Shown piece after piece: positions 48,221 to 55,517 of a stretch of 64,000 bases of DNA. The position numbers and the translations under genes are program-made. Position 1 is the first letter of the stretch; every line of letters starts with the position of its first letter. Location: positions 1 to 64,000 of the forward strand of contig NZ_JAHLPV010000008.1 in the NCBI RefSeq assembly GCF_018918095.1, written 5' to 3'. The notes beneath the pieces were generated by a model, which did no database searches, was not told where the DNA came from, and was given only the letters and a program-made list of their open reading frames with translations. Source of the DNA: Acetivibrio sp. MSJd-27. Lineage in GTDB: Bacteria; Bacillota; Clostridia; UMGS1840; HGM11507.

Positions 48221-49594
48221 TTAAGGAATATTTTTCAGAAACCCTGAAACCGGCACCAATTCCTCGATCATCCGGATTTCATATCCCTGATTCATCAGAT
48301 GCTGCATGACTTTTGGCAGATATTCTACAGTCAGTTTTTTATCGTGCATCAGAATCAAGGCGGTATTATGGCGGTTGATCTGCGGTATGATAGAATTTAA
48401 TACTTGGGCGGCGGTTGTCCCCGCTTTCAGCGAATCCTGGGAATCAATATTCCAGTCATATATTTTATATCCCGCATGAAACAGCTTTTGATACTGCGGC
48501 ATTGTCAAAGTACCTGCGCTTCCATAGGGAGTACGGATGATGGAGGTGCGCTGTCCGGTGATTTTTTCTAATACCGCGTTGGCCTGTTCCATCTCATTCA
48601 GAGGTCCGCTGTCCCCGCCGTAAAATTTCTTGTACTCGTGGGTGTAGCCGTGGAGGGCAGGGGTGTGTCCCCGCGCAACCAGTTCTTTTACAAGCTCAGG
48701 ATTCCTGTCCATATTGGGTCCGAGCATGAAGAAGGTTCCGCGGGCGCCGTAGCTTTCCAGAATATCCATAATTTTTTTTGTGTAGATGGAAGGACCGTCG
48801 TCAAAGGTTAAATAAGCAATTTTTTTTCCTCCTGTCTCCGGGAGATTACGGACAACAATATCCGCTGTTTGTGTCAGTGTGCTGTATCCGTTCTCTATTT
48901 TAGCGGTTACCGAATAGGCTCCTTCCGGAAATGCCCAGGCAGGAACGCCGTCGCGAAGGGGAAGAATCTCATAATAAGGGCTGCCATCTTTGGACCAGGT
49001 AACCTTTAAATCTTCGTTGACCGGGTATTCCAGCTTTAGCTTGTCGGAGAGTTTTTCTCCCTCTTTCAGATAGAGCTTTGTTTTATCAAATTTGAACGCA
49101 ATCTCTTTTTCCGATTCAGCTATCTTCCAAGACGCAGGATTTGCAAAGTTAATATGAAAAGAATTGCTCTTTTTATCATAAGAATAATTCACGCCAAAAT
49201 AGTCCAGAATAGGATTGAGCGGGAAAACAACCGGGTTCTGCAGATTCAAATTTTCCGTTTTATCCCCATAGTGGATGGTATTATTGCGGAAATCAATTTT
49301 GACAGACTGTGTCTGCGTCGACAGAGCGAGAATATCCTCTTCATGCCGAATCCGCATATCGCCGTCAAAGGAAAAAAGTTCGGCCAGCTGTTCTTCCGAC
49401 ATGGACAATATTTTTTTCTGAAGCGCGGGCGCCTGCTGGCTGTATTCTTTTAATACGCCGTTTATGTAGATGTCCGGATAGGAATGATTATCCGGTGCGG
49501 CGATTGTAAGCGGGATGATATAGGCGAGGGAAAACAGAAGCAGAAAAACACCGATCACCTCAAGCCTTTTTTTCCAATTTCCATTGCGTTTCAT
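48221..49594 (-). CDS. Membrane-anchored polysaccharide deacetylase with N-terminal accessory domain
   Basis: The 457-residue protein has an N-terminal membrane anchor or signal (about 12-33; VIGVFLLLFSLAYIIPLTIA). Next comes a stalk with a copper-amine-oxidase-N-like segment (about 45-155; PDIYINGVLKEY, VFPLNPILDYFGVNYSYDK), a beta-rich module (about 180-250), and a C-terminal NodB domain (about 260-450) with LTFDDGPS, LHGYTHEY, RTPYGSAG and ILMHDKK, all catalytic positions intact. It acts outside the membrane, probably on peptidoglycan. AGGAGG is upstream; ATG 49594 and TTG 49600 are both possible starts. Confidence 0.88.
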   Translation of the reverse strand: MKRNGNWKKRLEVIGVFLLLFSLAYIIPLTIAAPDNHSYPDIYINGVLKEYSQQAPALQKKILSMSEEQLAELFSFDGDMRIRHEEDILALSTQTQSVKIDFRNNTIHYGDKTENLNLQNPVVFPLNPILDYFGVNYSYDKKSNSFHINFANPASWKIAESEKEIAFKFDKTKLYLKEGEKLSDKLKLEYPVNEDLKVTWSKDGSPYYEILPLRDGVPAWAFPEGAYSVTAKIENGYSTLTQTADIVVRNLPETGGKKIAYLTFDDGPSIYTKKIMDILESYGARGTFFMLGPNMDRNPELVKELVARGHTPALHGYTHEYKKFYGGDSGPLNEMEQANAVLEKITGQRTSIIRTPYGSAGTLTMPQYQKLFHAGYKIYDWNIDSQDSLKAGTTAAQVLNSIIPQINRHNTALILMHDKKLTVEYLPKVMQHLMNQGYEIRMIEELVPVSGFLKNIP

Positions 49595-49766
49595 GTTCAA
49601 CAACTCCTCCTTAAACCATTATAATATAAATGCGTAAAAAATGCATTAATTATAGCAAAAAAAATATTTCCAAAAGAACATTGTCTCAGTTTGTTGTTAT
49701 TTCATAATGTTTTTTCATACTGTAAAAATTTTCTTTCAAATCTTAGGATTTTTTTTTGCAAATCAG

Positions 49767-49795
49767 TTGAATTAAAGTGGAAAATGTATTATAAT
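49767..49795 (+). promoter_or_regulatory. Promoter of the SRP RNA
   Basis: TTGAAT (49767-49772) and TATAAT (49790-49795) are exactly 17 bases apart. The rest of the 49595-49766 gap is A/T-rich and shows nothing else. Confidence 0.8.
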
Positions 49796-49801
49796 TAAAA
49801 T

Positions 49802-49847
49802 CCAATGCAATAAATTTGATATCGATCCGCGAAAGCGGTTGATATAC
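49802..49847 (+). other. 5' hairpin leader of the SRP RNA precursor
   Basis: Between the predicted transcription start and the mature RNA, ATATCGATCCGC pairs with GCGGTTGATAT around a GAAA tetraloop. Firmicute SRP RNA is known to be trimmed from a longer precursor, and this stem is a plausible processing site. Confidence 0.5.
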
Positions 49848-50122
49848 CATCCGCACTAACCGGGGAGTTAGCGGTGCCCTGTACCTGCAATCCGCTATAG
49901 CAGGGGTGAATGCTTCCGCGCGGCTGTCGTTCTGTATAGCTGGTGTTTGTAAGTGGTGATGAGATTTTGGTCCTGTGCAACGTTTGGCTGTGAACCTCGT
50001 CAGGTCGGGAACGAAGCAGCGATAAGCAGTTTTTTGCGTGTGCCGCGGGGTTGCTGAAGTTGAGCTAACTGCAAAAGTGCCGTGTATAGACGGCTGTCAA
50101 TCGGAAGCTGTGCGGTTTTTTT
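49848..50122 (+). ncRNA. ffs: SRP RNA, large Bacillus/Clostridium type
   Basis: The conserved SRP domain core GTCAGGTCGGGAACGAAGCA lies near 50000-50020. The Alu domain signature GGGGAGTTAGCGGTGCCCTG with CTGCAATCCGCTATAGCAGG is near 49861-49900, and GTGCCGCGGGGTTGCTGAAG near 50038-50058. The ends pair: CCGCAC (49851-49856) with GTGCGG (50110-50115), followed by a T run. About 270 bases is the normal size of the large Firmicute form. Its place upstream of dnaX is the classical location. It works with Ffh and the FtsY encoded at 27955. Confidence 0.96.
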
Positions 50123-50378
50123 ATAATCTAGGAATTTACGGCAAAATAGGTTAAAATTTATTTTGGGCAAAACAACATAACAGGAAGCCGTAATTTATTA
50201 GATTTCAAAAAGTTTAGGAATGGTTTTATAGATAGTTTGTCCGCAAATGGACCAATTTTTATTGGTCTTTTTTCACTTAAATTCCTAATTATTAGATGTG
50301 TTGGAGAAAGAAAAAGTTATCCGATTTGTATAGAAAATGAAAGATAAATTTGAAATTTTGAAAAGATGGTGATGGAAC

Positions 50379-52442
50379 ATGTATCAGGCATTGTACCGCA
50401 AATGGCGTCCGCAGACCTTTTCGGATGTGATTGGCCAGGAGCATATCGTTGATACACTCAAAAATCAAATTATACATAACCGAATCTCACATGCATATCT
50501 GTTCTGCGGTTCCAGGGGAACAGGCAAGACGACGACGGCAAAGATTTTTTCACGGGCCGTCAATTGCCTTCATCCAGTAGACGGCAATCCTTGCAACGAG
50601 TGTGATGCCTGTCTTGGAATCTTGAACGGAAGCAATATTGACGTGGTGGAGATTGACGCCGCTTCCAACAATAAAGTGGACAATATTCGGGAGATTCGTG
50701 ATGAAGTCATCTATCCTCCGGCGGATGTAAAATATAAAGTCTATATCATAGACGAGGCGCATATGCTGACCACCAGCGCCTTCAATGCCTTGCTCAAAAC
50801 ATTGGAGGAACCTCCGGCGTATGTGATTTTTATTTTGGCAACAACAGAGTTTCATAAGATACCGGCTACGATTCTGTCCCGATGCCAGAAATTTGATTTT
50901 AAACGGATTACATATAGAGACACGGCCAAGCGGGTACAGCAGGTTGTGGAGAAGGATGGGCTGAAGGTTTCTTCAGAGGGGATCAAATTATTGGCCAAGG
51001 CTGCGGACGGTTCGATCCGCGACGCTCTGAGCATTCTTGACCAGTGTGTCAGCGCGGGAAAAGATGAGATCGGTTTTGAGGATATTGCCAACATATTGGG
51101 CGCTTCCGATCCCGTTTTTGTTTCAAAGCTGGGGAATGCCGTGATAGAGGAGAATATCTCTTCCGCATTGCTGATGGTAAATGAGGCGGTTTATAACGGA
51201 ACGGATATCCTGAAACTGAGTGATGATTTAATCGAATATTTCCGTAATTTGATGATTGTGAAAACCACGAAAAAGCCCTTGGATGTATTAGATGTGTCGG
51301 AGGAAACGGTTGCGGAGTTGGAACAGATTGCAAAACGAATTCCTTTAAACCGGATTTTGCATATTATTGAAGTTCTTTTTGACACGATGAGCTATGCAAA
51401 ATTTATCACCAATCCGAAAATTGCACTGGAAACCGCAATGCTGAAAATTGCGGCGAAAGAAACCGATCGGGATATGGATGCGATATTGAATCGAATCGAA
51501 CTTTTGGAGCAGAAAGCCATGCAGGTTCCTGTCATGGAGGCTGTCAACCTATCTCAGCAATTTCCGGACACAGCGGAACGAATGGAAAATAGCTCTCAGA
51601 CATTTGTGGAAGAACCGATGTTTGCCGCTGAAGACAGCGAAGAAAATGTTTTACAGGAACAAGTTGAGGTTTCGCCGAAAGAAAATCAGAAAATGGACGA
51701 ACCGGAATCTATCCTATTTGACGAAGGAATTCCGGTCGAAGAACTGTTGGAACAGGCAGATGAGCTTGCGCAGGAGGCCAATGAACCGGATCCGGGAGAG
51801 GAACCGAAAGAAATTCCTGCTCCAGACACATATGCTATTTCGGAAGAAGAGCAGGATATTTCCGCTAAACCAGCGGATTTGCTGTCAGATGATGTCGGAA
51901 TGATGGAAGAAGCTTTTGACGGTTTTGTTCCAATGGAGGAGGAAGATTTGGCGGAAGCTTTTGACGGTTTTGTTCCAATGGAGGAGGAAGATTTGGCGGA
52001 AGCTTTCCAAAGTTTTGCGGAGGAGGCCGCTTCGGCAGAGAAAGAGGAGCCTGTTTCGGAGGAATCGGAAGATAGGAAAGTTTCTTCTCAGGATGTGGAC
52101 CGAATCGTTGAGGGCTTTGCGGAGATTATCAATGACGCTGCGGCAGATGCGGATTTTGCATTTCGAGGGATTATGGAGCGGGCAGAGATTCAAAAATCTT
52201 CCGAAACTGGGAATAAGATTTCGATCCTTTTCCGGCAAAATTCTCTTTACCATATTGCAAAAATGAGCAAATATGATAAAATAATTGTACAATCCGTAAA
52301 ACGGCTTTTTGGCTTGGATATTTCTGTGGAACTGGAAGAGAAGCAGCAGAAAAAAGAGGAACCTGCCAACAAAGGGAACCCGCTGGATGATGTGATTCAA
52401 AAAATTCAGGAAGATGATGAGATAAGATTTCATTTGGAGTAG
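50379..52442 (+). CDS. dnaX: DNA polymerase III subunit gamma/tau
   Basis: The 687-residue protein has an AAA+ domain: WRPQTFSDVIGQEHIV, Walker A GSRGTGKTTTAKIFSRAVNC (about 45-64), the four-Cys zinc finger around NPCNECDACLGI, Walker B IIDEAHML, the SRC motif LSRCQKFDF, and domain III to about residue 360. A long acidic, low-complexity linker (about 385-580) contains a perfect 15-residue duplication (EAFDGFVPMEEEDLA twice). The C-terminal tau-like domain ends with KRLFGLDISVELEE. It loads the sliding clamp. No A-AAA-AAG frameshift heptamer in the right frame was seen. Confidence 0.97.
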   Translation: MYQALYRKWRPQTFSDVIGQEHIVDTLKNQIIHNRISHAYLFCGSRGTGKTTTAKIFSRAVNCLHPVDGNPCNECDACLGILNGSNIDVVEIDAASNNKVDNIREIRDEVIYPPADVKYKVYIIDEAHMLTTSAFNALLKTLEEPPAYVIFILATTEFHKIPATILSRCQKFDFKRITYRDTAKRVQQVVEKDGLKVSSEGIKLLAKAADGSIRDALSILDQCVSAGKDEIGFEDIANILGASDPVFVSKLGNAVIEENISSALLMVNEAVYNGTDILKLSDDLIEYFRNLMIVKTTKKPLDVLDVSEETVAELEQIAKRIPLNRILHIIEVLFDTMSYAKFITNPKIALETAMLKIAAKETDRDMDAILNRIELLEQKAMQVPVMEAVNLSQQFPDTAERMENSSQTFVEEPMFAAEDSEENVLQEQVEVSPKENQKMDEPESILFDEGIPVEELLEQADELAQEANEPDPGEEPKEIPAPDTYAISEEEQDISAKPADLLSDDVGMMEEAFDGFVPMEEEDLAEAFDGFVPMEEEDLAEAFQSFAEEAASAEKEEPVSEESEDRKVSSQDVDRIVEGFAEIINDAAADADFAFRGIMERAEIQKSSETGNKISILFRQNSLYHIAKMSKYDKIIVQSVKRLFGLDISVELEEKQQKKEEPANKGNPLDDVIQKIQEDDEIRFHLE
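51909..51998 (+). repeat. Perfect 45-bp tandem duplication within dnaX
   Basis: Units 51909-51953 and 51954-51998 are base-identical and in frame, encoding EAFDGFVPMEEEDLA twice. A third partial unit begins GAAGCTTT at 51999. The lack of synonymous differences points to recent duplication. Confidence 0.95.
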
Positions 52443-52458
52443 AAAGGAATGTGAAGAG

Positions 52459-52809
52459 ATGGCAAGACAGAAATTTCCCATGGGCGGCATGGGCGGAATG
52501 AATATGAACAATATGATCAAACAGGCGCAGAAAATGCAGGAGGATTTATTGAAGGCACAGGAATCCTTTGATGCGGAAGTGATGGATGTTACCAGTGGAG
52601 GCGGTGCCGTGAAGCTGAAAATCAGCGGAAAAAATGAGATACAGGAGCTGAAACTCGATCCGGAGGTTGTCGATCCGGAAGATGTTGAAATGTTGGAGGA
52701 CTTGATTGTGGCTGCCGTCAATGAGGGCATTAAGACGGTGGAGAAAGCAAAACAGGAAAAGATGGGAAAGGTTACCGGCAATTTGGGCGGTATGCCCGGC
52801 CTGTTTTAA
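52459..52809 (+). CDS. ybaB: YbaB/EbfC nucleoid-associated protein
   Basis: The 116-residue protein has the Met/Gly-rich start (KFPMGGMGGMNMNNMIKQAQKMQ) and the conserved SGGGAVKLKISGKNEIQELKLDPEVVDPEDVEMLEDLIVAA core, and ends GNLGGMPGLF. It forms a DNA-binding dimer. It lies between dnaX and recR, the conserved dnaX-ybaB-recR arrangement. Confidence 0.96.
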   Translation: MARQKFPMGGMGGMNMNNMIKQAQKMQEDLLKAQESFDAEVMDVTSGGGAVKLKISGKNEIQELKLDPEVVDPEDVEMLEDLIVAAVNEGIKTVEKAKQEKMGKVTGNLGGMPGLF

Positions 52810-52821
52810 GGAAAAAAGCGT

Positions 52822-53421
52822 ATGAGTTATTTTGTCGCACCGCTGGCAAGCTTGATTGAAGAATTTAATAAACTGCCGGGGATTGGCAAGAAAACAGCGC
52901 AGAGACTGGCGTTTTATGTGATATCCAGGGATAAAGGATATGCGGAGGATTTTGCCAAGGCGCTTATGGATGCAAAAGAAAAGATAAAATACTGCACCCA
53001 ATGTTTCCACATCACCGATAAAGAACGTTGCGATATCTGCGGGAATCCTAACAGGGACCCGTCAGTTATCTGTGTAGTCGAGAGTCCGAAGGATGTTCTG
53101 GCAATGGAAAACACCAAAGAATACCATGGCGTTTACCATGTGCTGCACGGAGCAATATCGCCGTTAAATGAAATCGGACCGGATGATATCCGAATAAAAG
53201 AGCTGATAGAACGGGTTGCAAAGGGCGGAATCAAAGAAGTCATTCTCGCCACCAATGCCAATGTGGAAGGGGAAACAACAGCTCTTTATATTGCGAAAAT
53301 GCTCAAGCCCTTTTGTGAGAAAATTACCCGCCTGGCGAACGGCCTTCCGGTGGGTGCGGATATTGAGTATGCAGATGAAGTGACGCTGGTGCGGGCTTTG
53401 GAAGGCAGATATGGGATATAG
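52822..53421 (+). CDS. recR: Recombination mediator RecR
   Basis: The 199-residue protein has an N-terminal helix-hairpin-helix ([19 protein letters not shown]), a zinc finger [18 protein letters not shown], a Toprim domain with [14 protein letters not shown] and [19 protein letters not shown], and the C-terminal [18 protein letters not shown]-like end. With RecO it loads RecA at gaps. Confidence 0.97.
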   Translation: MSYFVAPLASLIEEFNKLPGIGKKTAQRLAFYVISRDKGYAEDFAKALMDAKEKIKYCTQCFHITDKERCDICGNPNRDPSVICVVESPKDVLAMENTKEYHGVYHVLHGAISPLNEIGPDDIRIKELIERVAKGGIKEVILATNANVEGETTALYIAKMLKPFCEKITRLANGLPVGADIEYADEVTLVRALEGRYGI

Positions 53422-53432
53422 GAGTGTTGAAC

Positions 53433-54416
53433 ATGACGGACGGGACGCGGGTCATAAAAAAGCGGACCAGAAAATATATAAAGATACCATACGACTTTTT
53501 CGAAAGGCATTTGCCTCTGGCAAATGCCAATTATTTAAAAATTTATTTATATGCTTACTATGCGGCAACCAATGACGAGTCTGAACTGAACAGTGAGATT
53601 ATTATGGAAAAACTGGGTGTCAGCAGAGAGGAAATCGAGGCAGCCTGGCAGTATTTCAGCAAGGCGGGATTGATCAGCATTGAAGAGAATTCCATTGAAT
53701 TTTTGGATCTGGAAACCGTTTATAAAAATGGGAGAAATGCTTCGCCGCATCCAGCTTCCGCCGTACCGAAAAAGAAGGCGGACGCGGTACGTTTTCTTGC
53801 GGGAAATACAGAATTCAAGAAACAGATATCCTATATTGAAATGCAGATAGGCAGCGAGATATCCCACAAAGATCTGGAGGAACTGTATGATCTGTTTGTG
53901 GAAAACCGGGTACCCTTTGATGTTGTGGCAGCTGCCGCCGGCCATTGCGTATCCAGAGGAATTAAAAATATTTCCTATATTTCAAAGGTAGCTTTTGAAT
54001 GGTTTTCTCAAGGGTTGACTGATTATGAAAAAATTGAGGAATATCTCTGGAACAAGGAACAGCATATACCGCAGATGGCTGAGACGGATAAATACACAGA
54101 ACTTAGGGAACTGTTTCTGTTAAACAGAGATTTCTATGACATAGAGAAGAAGTATATTGATTCCTGGATCGGTGAATATGGTGCCACAAAAGAGAAAATC
54201 AAGGATGCGATTGACAAGACGATCCTTAATACGGGAAAAATCAACTTTCCTTATATTGATAAGGTAATCAAGACAAACGCAGCCGGGACTTATCAAAAAC
54301 CCCTCTCCACGGTTTCTTATGGAAAGAAAACAGCGTTTCATAATTACAACCAGTCTGGCTTTGACTACGATAAAATCAGTGAGGCATTGCGGGCAAAACA
54401 GACCCGTGAAAAATAG
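53433..54416 (+). CDS. DnaD-like replication initiation/helicase loading protein
   Basis: The 327-residue protein has an N-terminal winged-helix-like region (about 15-95; YKIPYDFFERHLPLANANYLKIYLYAYY, KLGVSREEIEAAWQYFSKAGLI) and two DnaD/DnaB_2-like helical domains (about 125-215 and 220-300; ISHKDLEELYDLFVENRVPFDVVAAAAGHCVSRG, DSWIGEYGATKEKIKDAIDKTI). GGAG lies 8 bases before ATG 53433; an in-frame GTG at 53424 is less likely. Pairing with the DnaC/DnaI-like ATPase 11 bases downstream supports a helicase-loading role. Confidence 0.88.
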   Translation: MTDGTRVIKKRTRKYIKIPYDFFERHLPLANANYLKIYLYAYYAATNDESELNSEIIMEKLGVSREEIEAAWQYFSKAGLISIEENSIEFLDLETVYKNGRNASPHPASAVPKKKADAVRFLAGNTEFKKQISYIEMQIGSEISHKDLEELYDLFVENRVPFDVVAAAAGHCVSRGIKNISYISKVAFEWFSQGLTDYEKIEEYLWNKEQHIPQMAETDKYTELRELFLLNRDFYDIEKKYIDSWIGEYGATKEKIKDAIDKTILNTGKINFPYIDKVIKTNAAGTYQKPLSTVSYGKKTAFHNYNQSGFDYDKISEALRAKQTREK

Positions 54417-54427
54417 GGGAGGCAGAG

Positions 54428-55417
54428 ATGGGATACAGTAAGGATATTTACCGCCTGGCCTATGAGCAGCTGGAACAGAAAAGAGAGCGCAACAAACAGG
54501 AACTGGAGCGGCGGAAACAAGAGATAGAACAAAAGATTCCCGAGTACAGGACGGCAAGACTTCAGCTTTTTTCTCTGATTGAAGAAGGGGTGAGAATGGT
54601 ATCGGAAAAGAGAGGACACCTCACCGGAACAGAAATCAAAGAGATGGCGAATAGCCTTGAATGCAAAAAAAGAGACTTGCTTGTCCAAAATGGATATCCA
54701 GCTAACTATCTGGATGATATTTATGATTGCAGTGTGTGCCGTGATACCGGCTTTGTCATGGATAGAATGTGTACCTGTCTAGATAAAATTTTGCGGGATA
54801 CCGCCTACAATCAAAGCAGTATTAAGTATATTCTGGATGTGCAGGACATATCGGATTTCCGTCTGGACTATTATGACAGCTATGAAAAGAACGGCTATCC
54901 AAGTTCCCGCAGCAACATGGAGCGCATCTTGGCGGTCTCCAAACAATTTATTGAATGTTTTGATCAGCCTGCGGAAAAGAGTTTGCTTTTTTCTGGAAGC
55001 ACAGGGCTTGGCAAGACGTTTCTCTCCAGCTGTGTTGCACGGGAGATTCTGGGACGGGAGCACAGTGTGTTCTATCAGACGGCTGCAAAAATTATTGATA
55101 TCATAGAGGATTATAAATTTTACCGTAAGGAAGCCAAATACGATATTGAAAACGCTATGGAGAACATCTATCAGTCCGATTTACTGATTATCGATGATTT
55201 GGGCACAGAAGCCAGAACAACATACAGTATCTCTGCTATTTTTGAAATTGTGAATACCCGGCTTTTGAACCATAAAAAGATGATTATCAATTCCAATTTA
55301 GGGCTCAGAGACATGGAACAGATTTATACGACCCGCCTTACTTCCAGATTTATCGGCTCTTTTCATCTCTGTGAATTCTATGGCGAGGATATCCGCTTGT
55401 TAAAAGCGCTGAAATAA
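54428..55417 (+). CDS. DnaC/DnaI-like helicase loader ATPase
   Basis: The 329-residue protein has an N-terminal helical region (about 1-95), a CSVCRDTGFVMDRMCTC zinc-binding motif (about 100-117) as in DnaI, and an AAA+ domain with Walker A FSGSTGLGKTFLSSCVA (about 190), Walker B LLIIDDLGTE, sensor 1 IINSNLGL and the Arg finger region TTRLTSRFIGSF. It should load the replicative helicase DnaB/DnaC. It follows the DnaD-like gene in the same operon as dnaX-ybaB-recR. Confidence 0.92.
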   Translation: MGYSKDIYRLAYEQLEQKRERNKQELERRKQEIEQKIPEYRTARLQLFSLIEEGVRMVSEKRGHLTGTEIKEMANSLECKKRDLLVQNGYPANYLDDIYDCSVCRDTGFVMDRMCTCLDKILRDTAYNQSSIKYILDVQDISDFRLDYYDSYEKNGYPSSRSNMERILAVSKQFIECFDQPAEKSLLFSGSTGLGKTFLSSCVAREILGREHSVFYQTAAKIIDIIEDYKFYRKEAKYDIENAMENIYQSDLLIIDDLGTEARTTYSISAIFEIVNTRLLNHKKMIINSNLGLRDMEQIYTTRLTSRFIGSFHLCEFYGEDIRLLKALK

Positions 55418-55450
55418 AGAGGGAATTTCTAGTAAAAACTGTTTGGACTA

Positions 55451-55479
55451 TTGATTTTATAAGCGTTGTGTGTTAAGAT
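55451..55479 (+). promoter_or_regulatory. Promoter of the large SLH protein gene
   Basis: TTGATT (55451-55456) and TAAGAT (55474-55479) are spaced 17 bases, 38 bases before the start codon. AAAGGAGG serves as a strong ribosome site. Confidence 0.6.
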
Positions 55480-55517
55480 AACTATGTGGTTGTGTAAAAA
55501 CAAAGGAGGAAAAATAC

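Noticed and set aside
50379-52442. Programmed -1 frameshift in dnaX as in Escherichia coli
   Set aside because: The A-rich runs (near 51260 and 52348) do not form A AAA AAG in the reading frame and no downstream stimulatory stem was evident.
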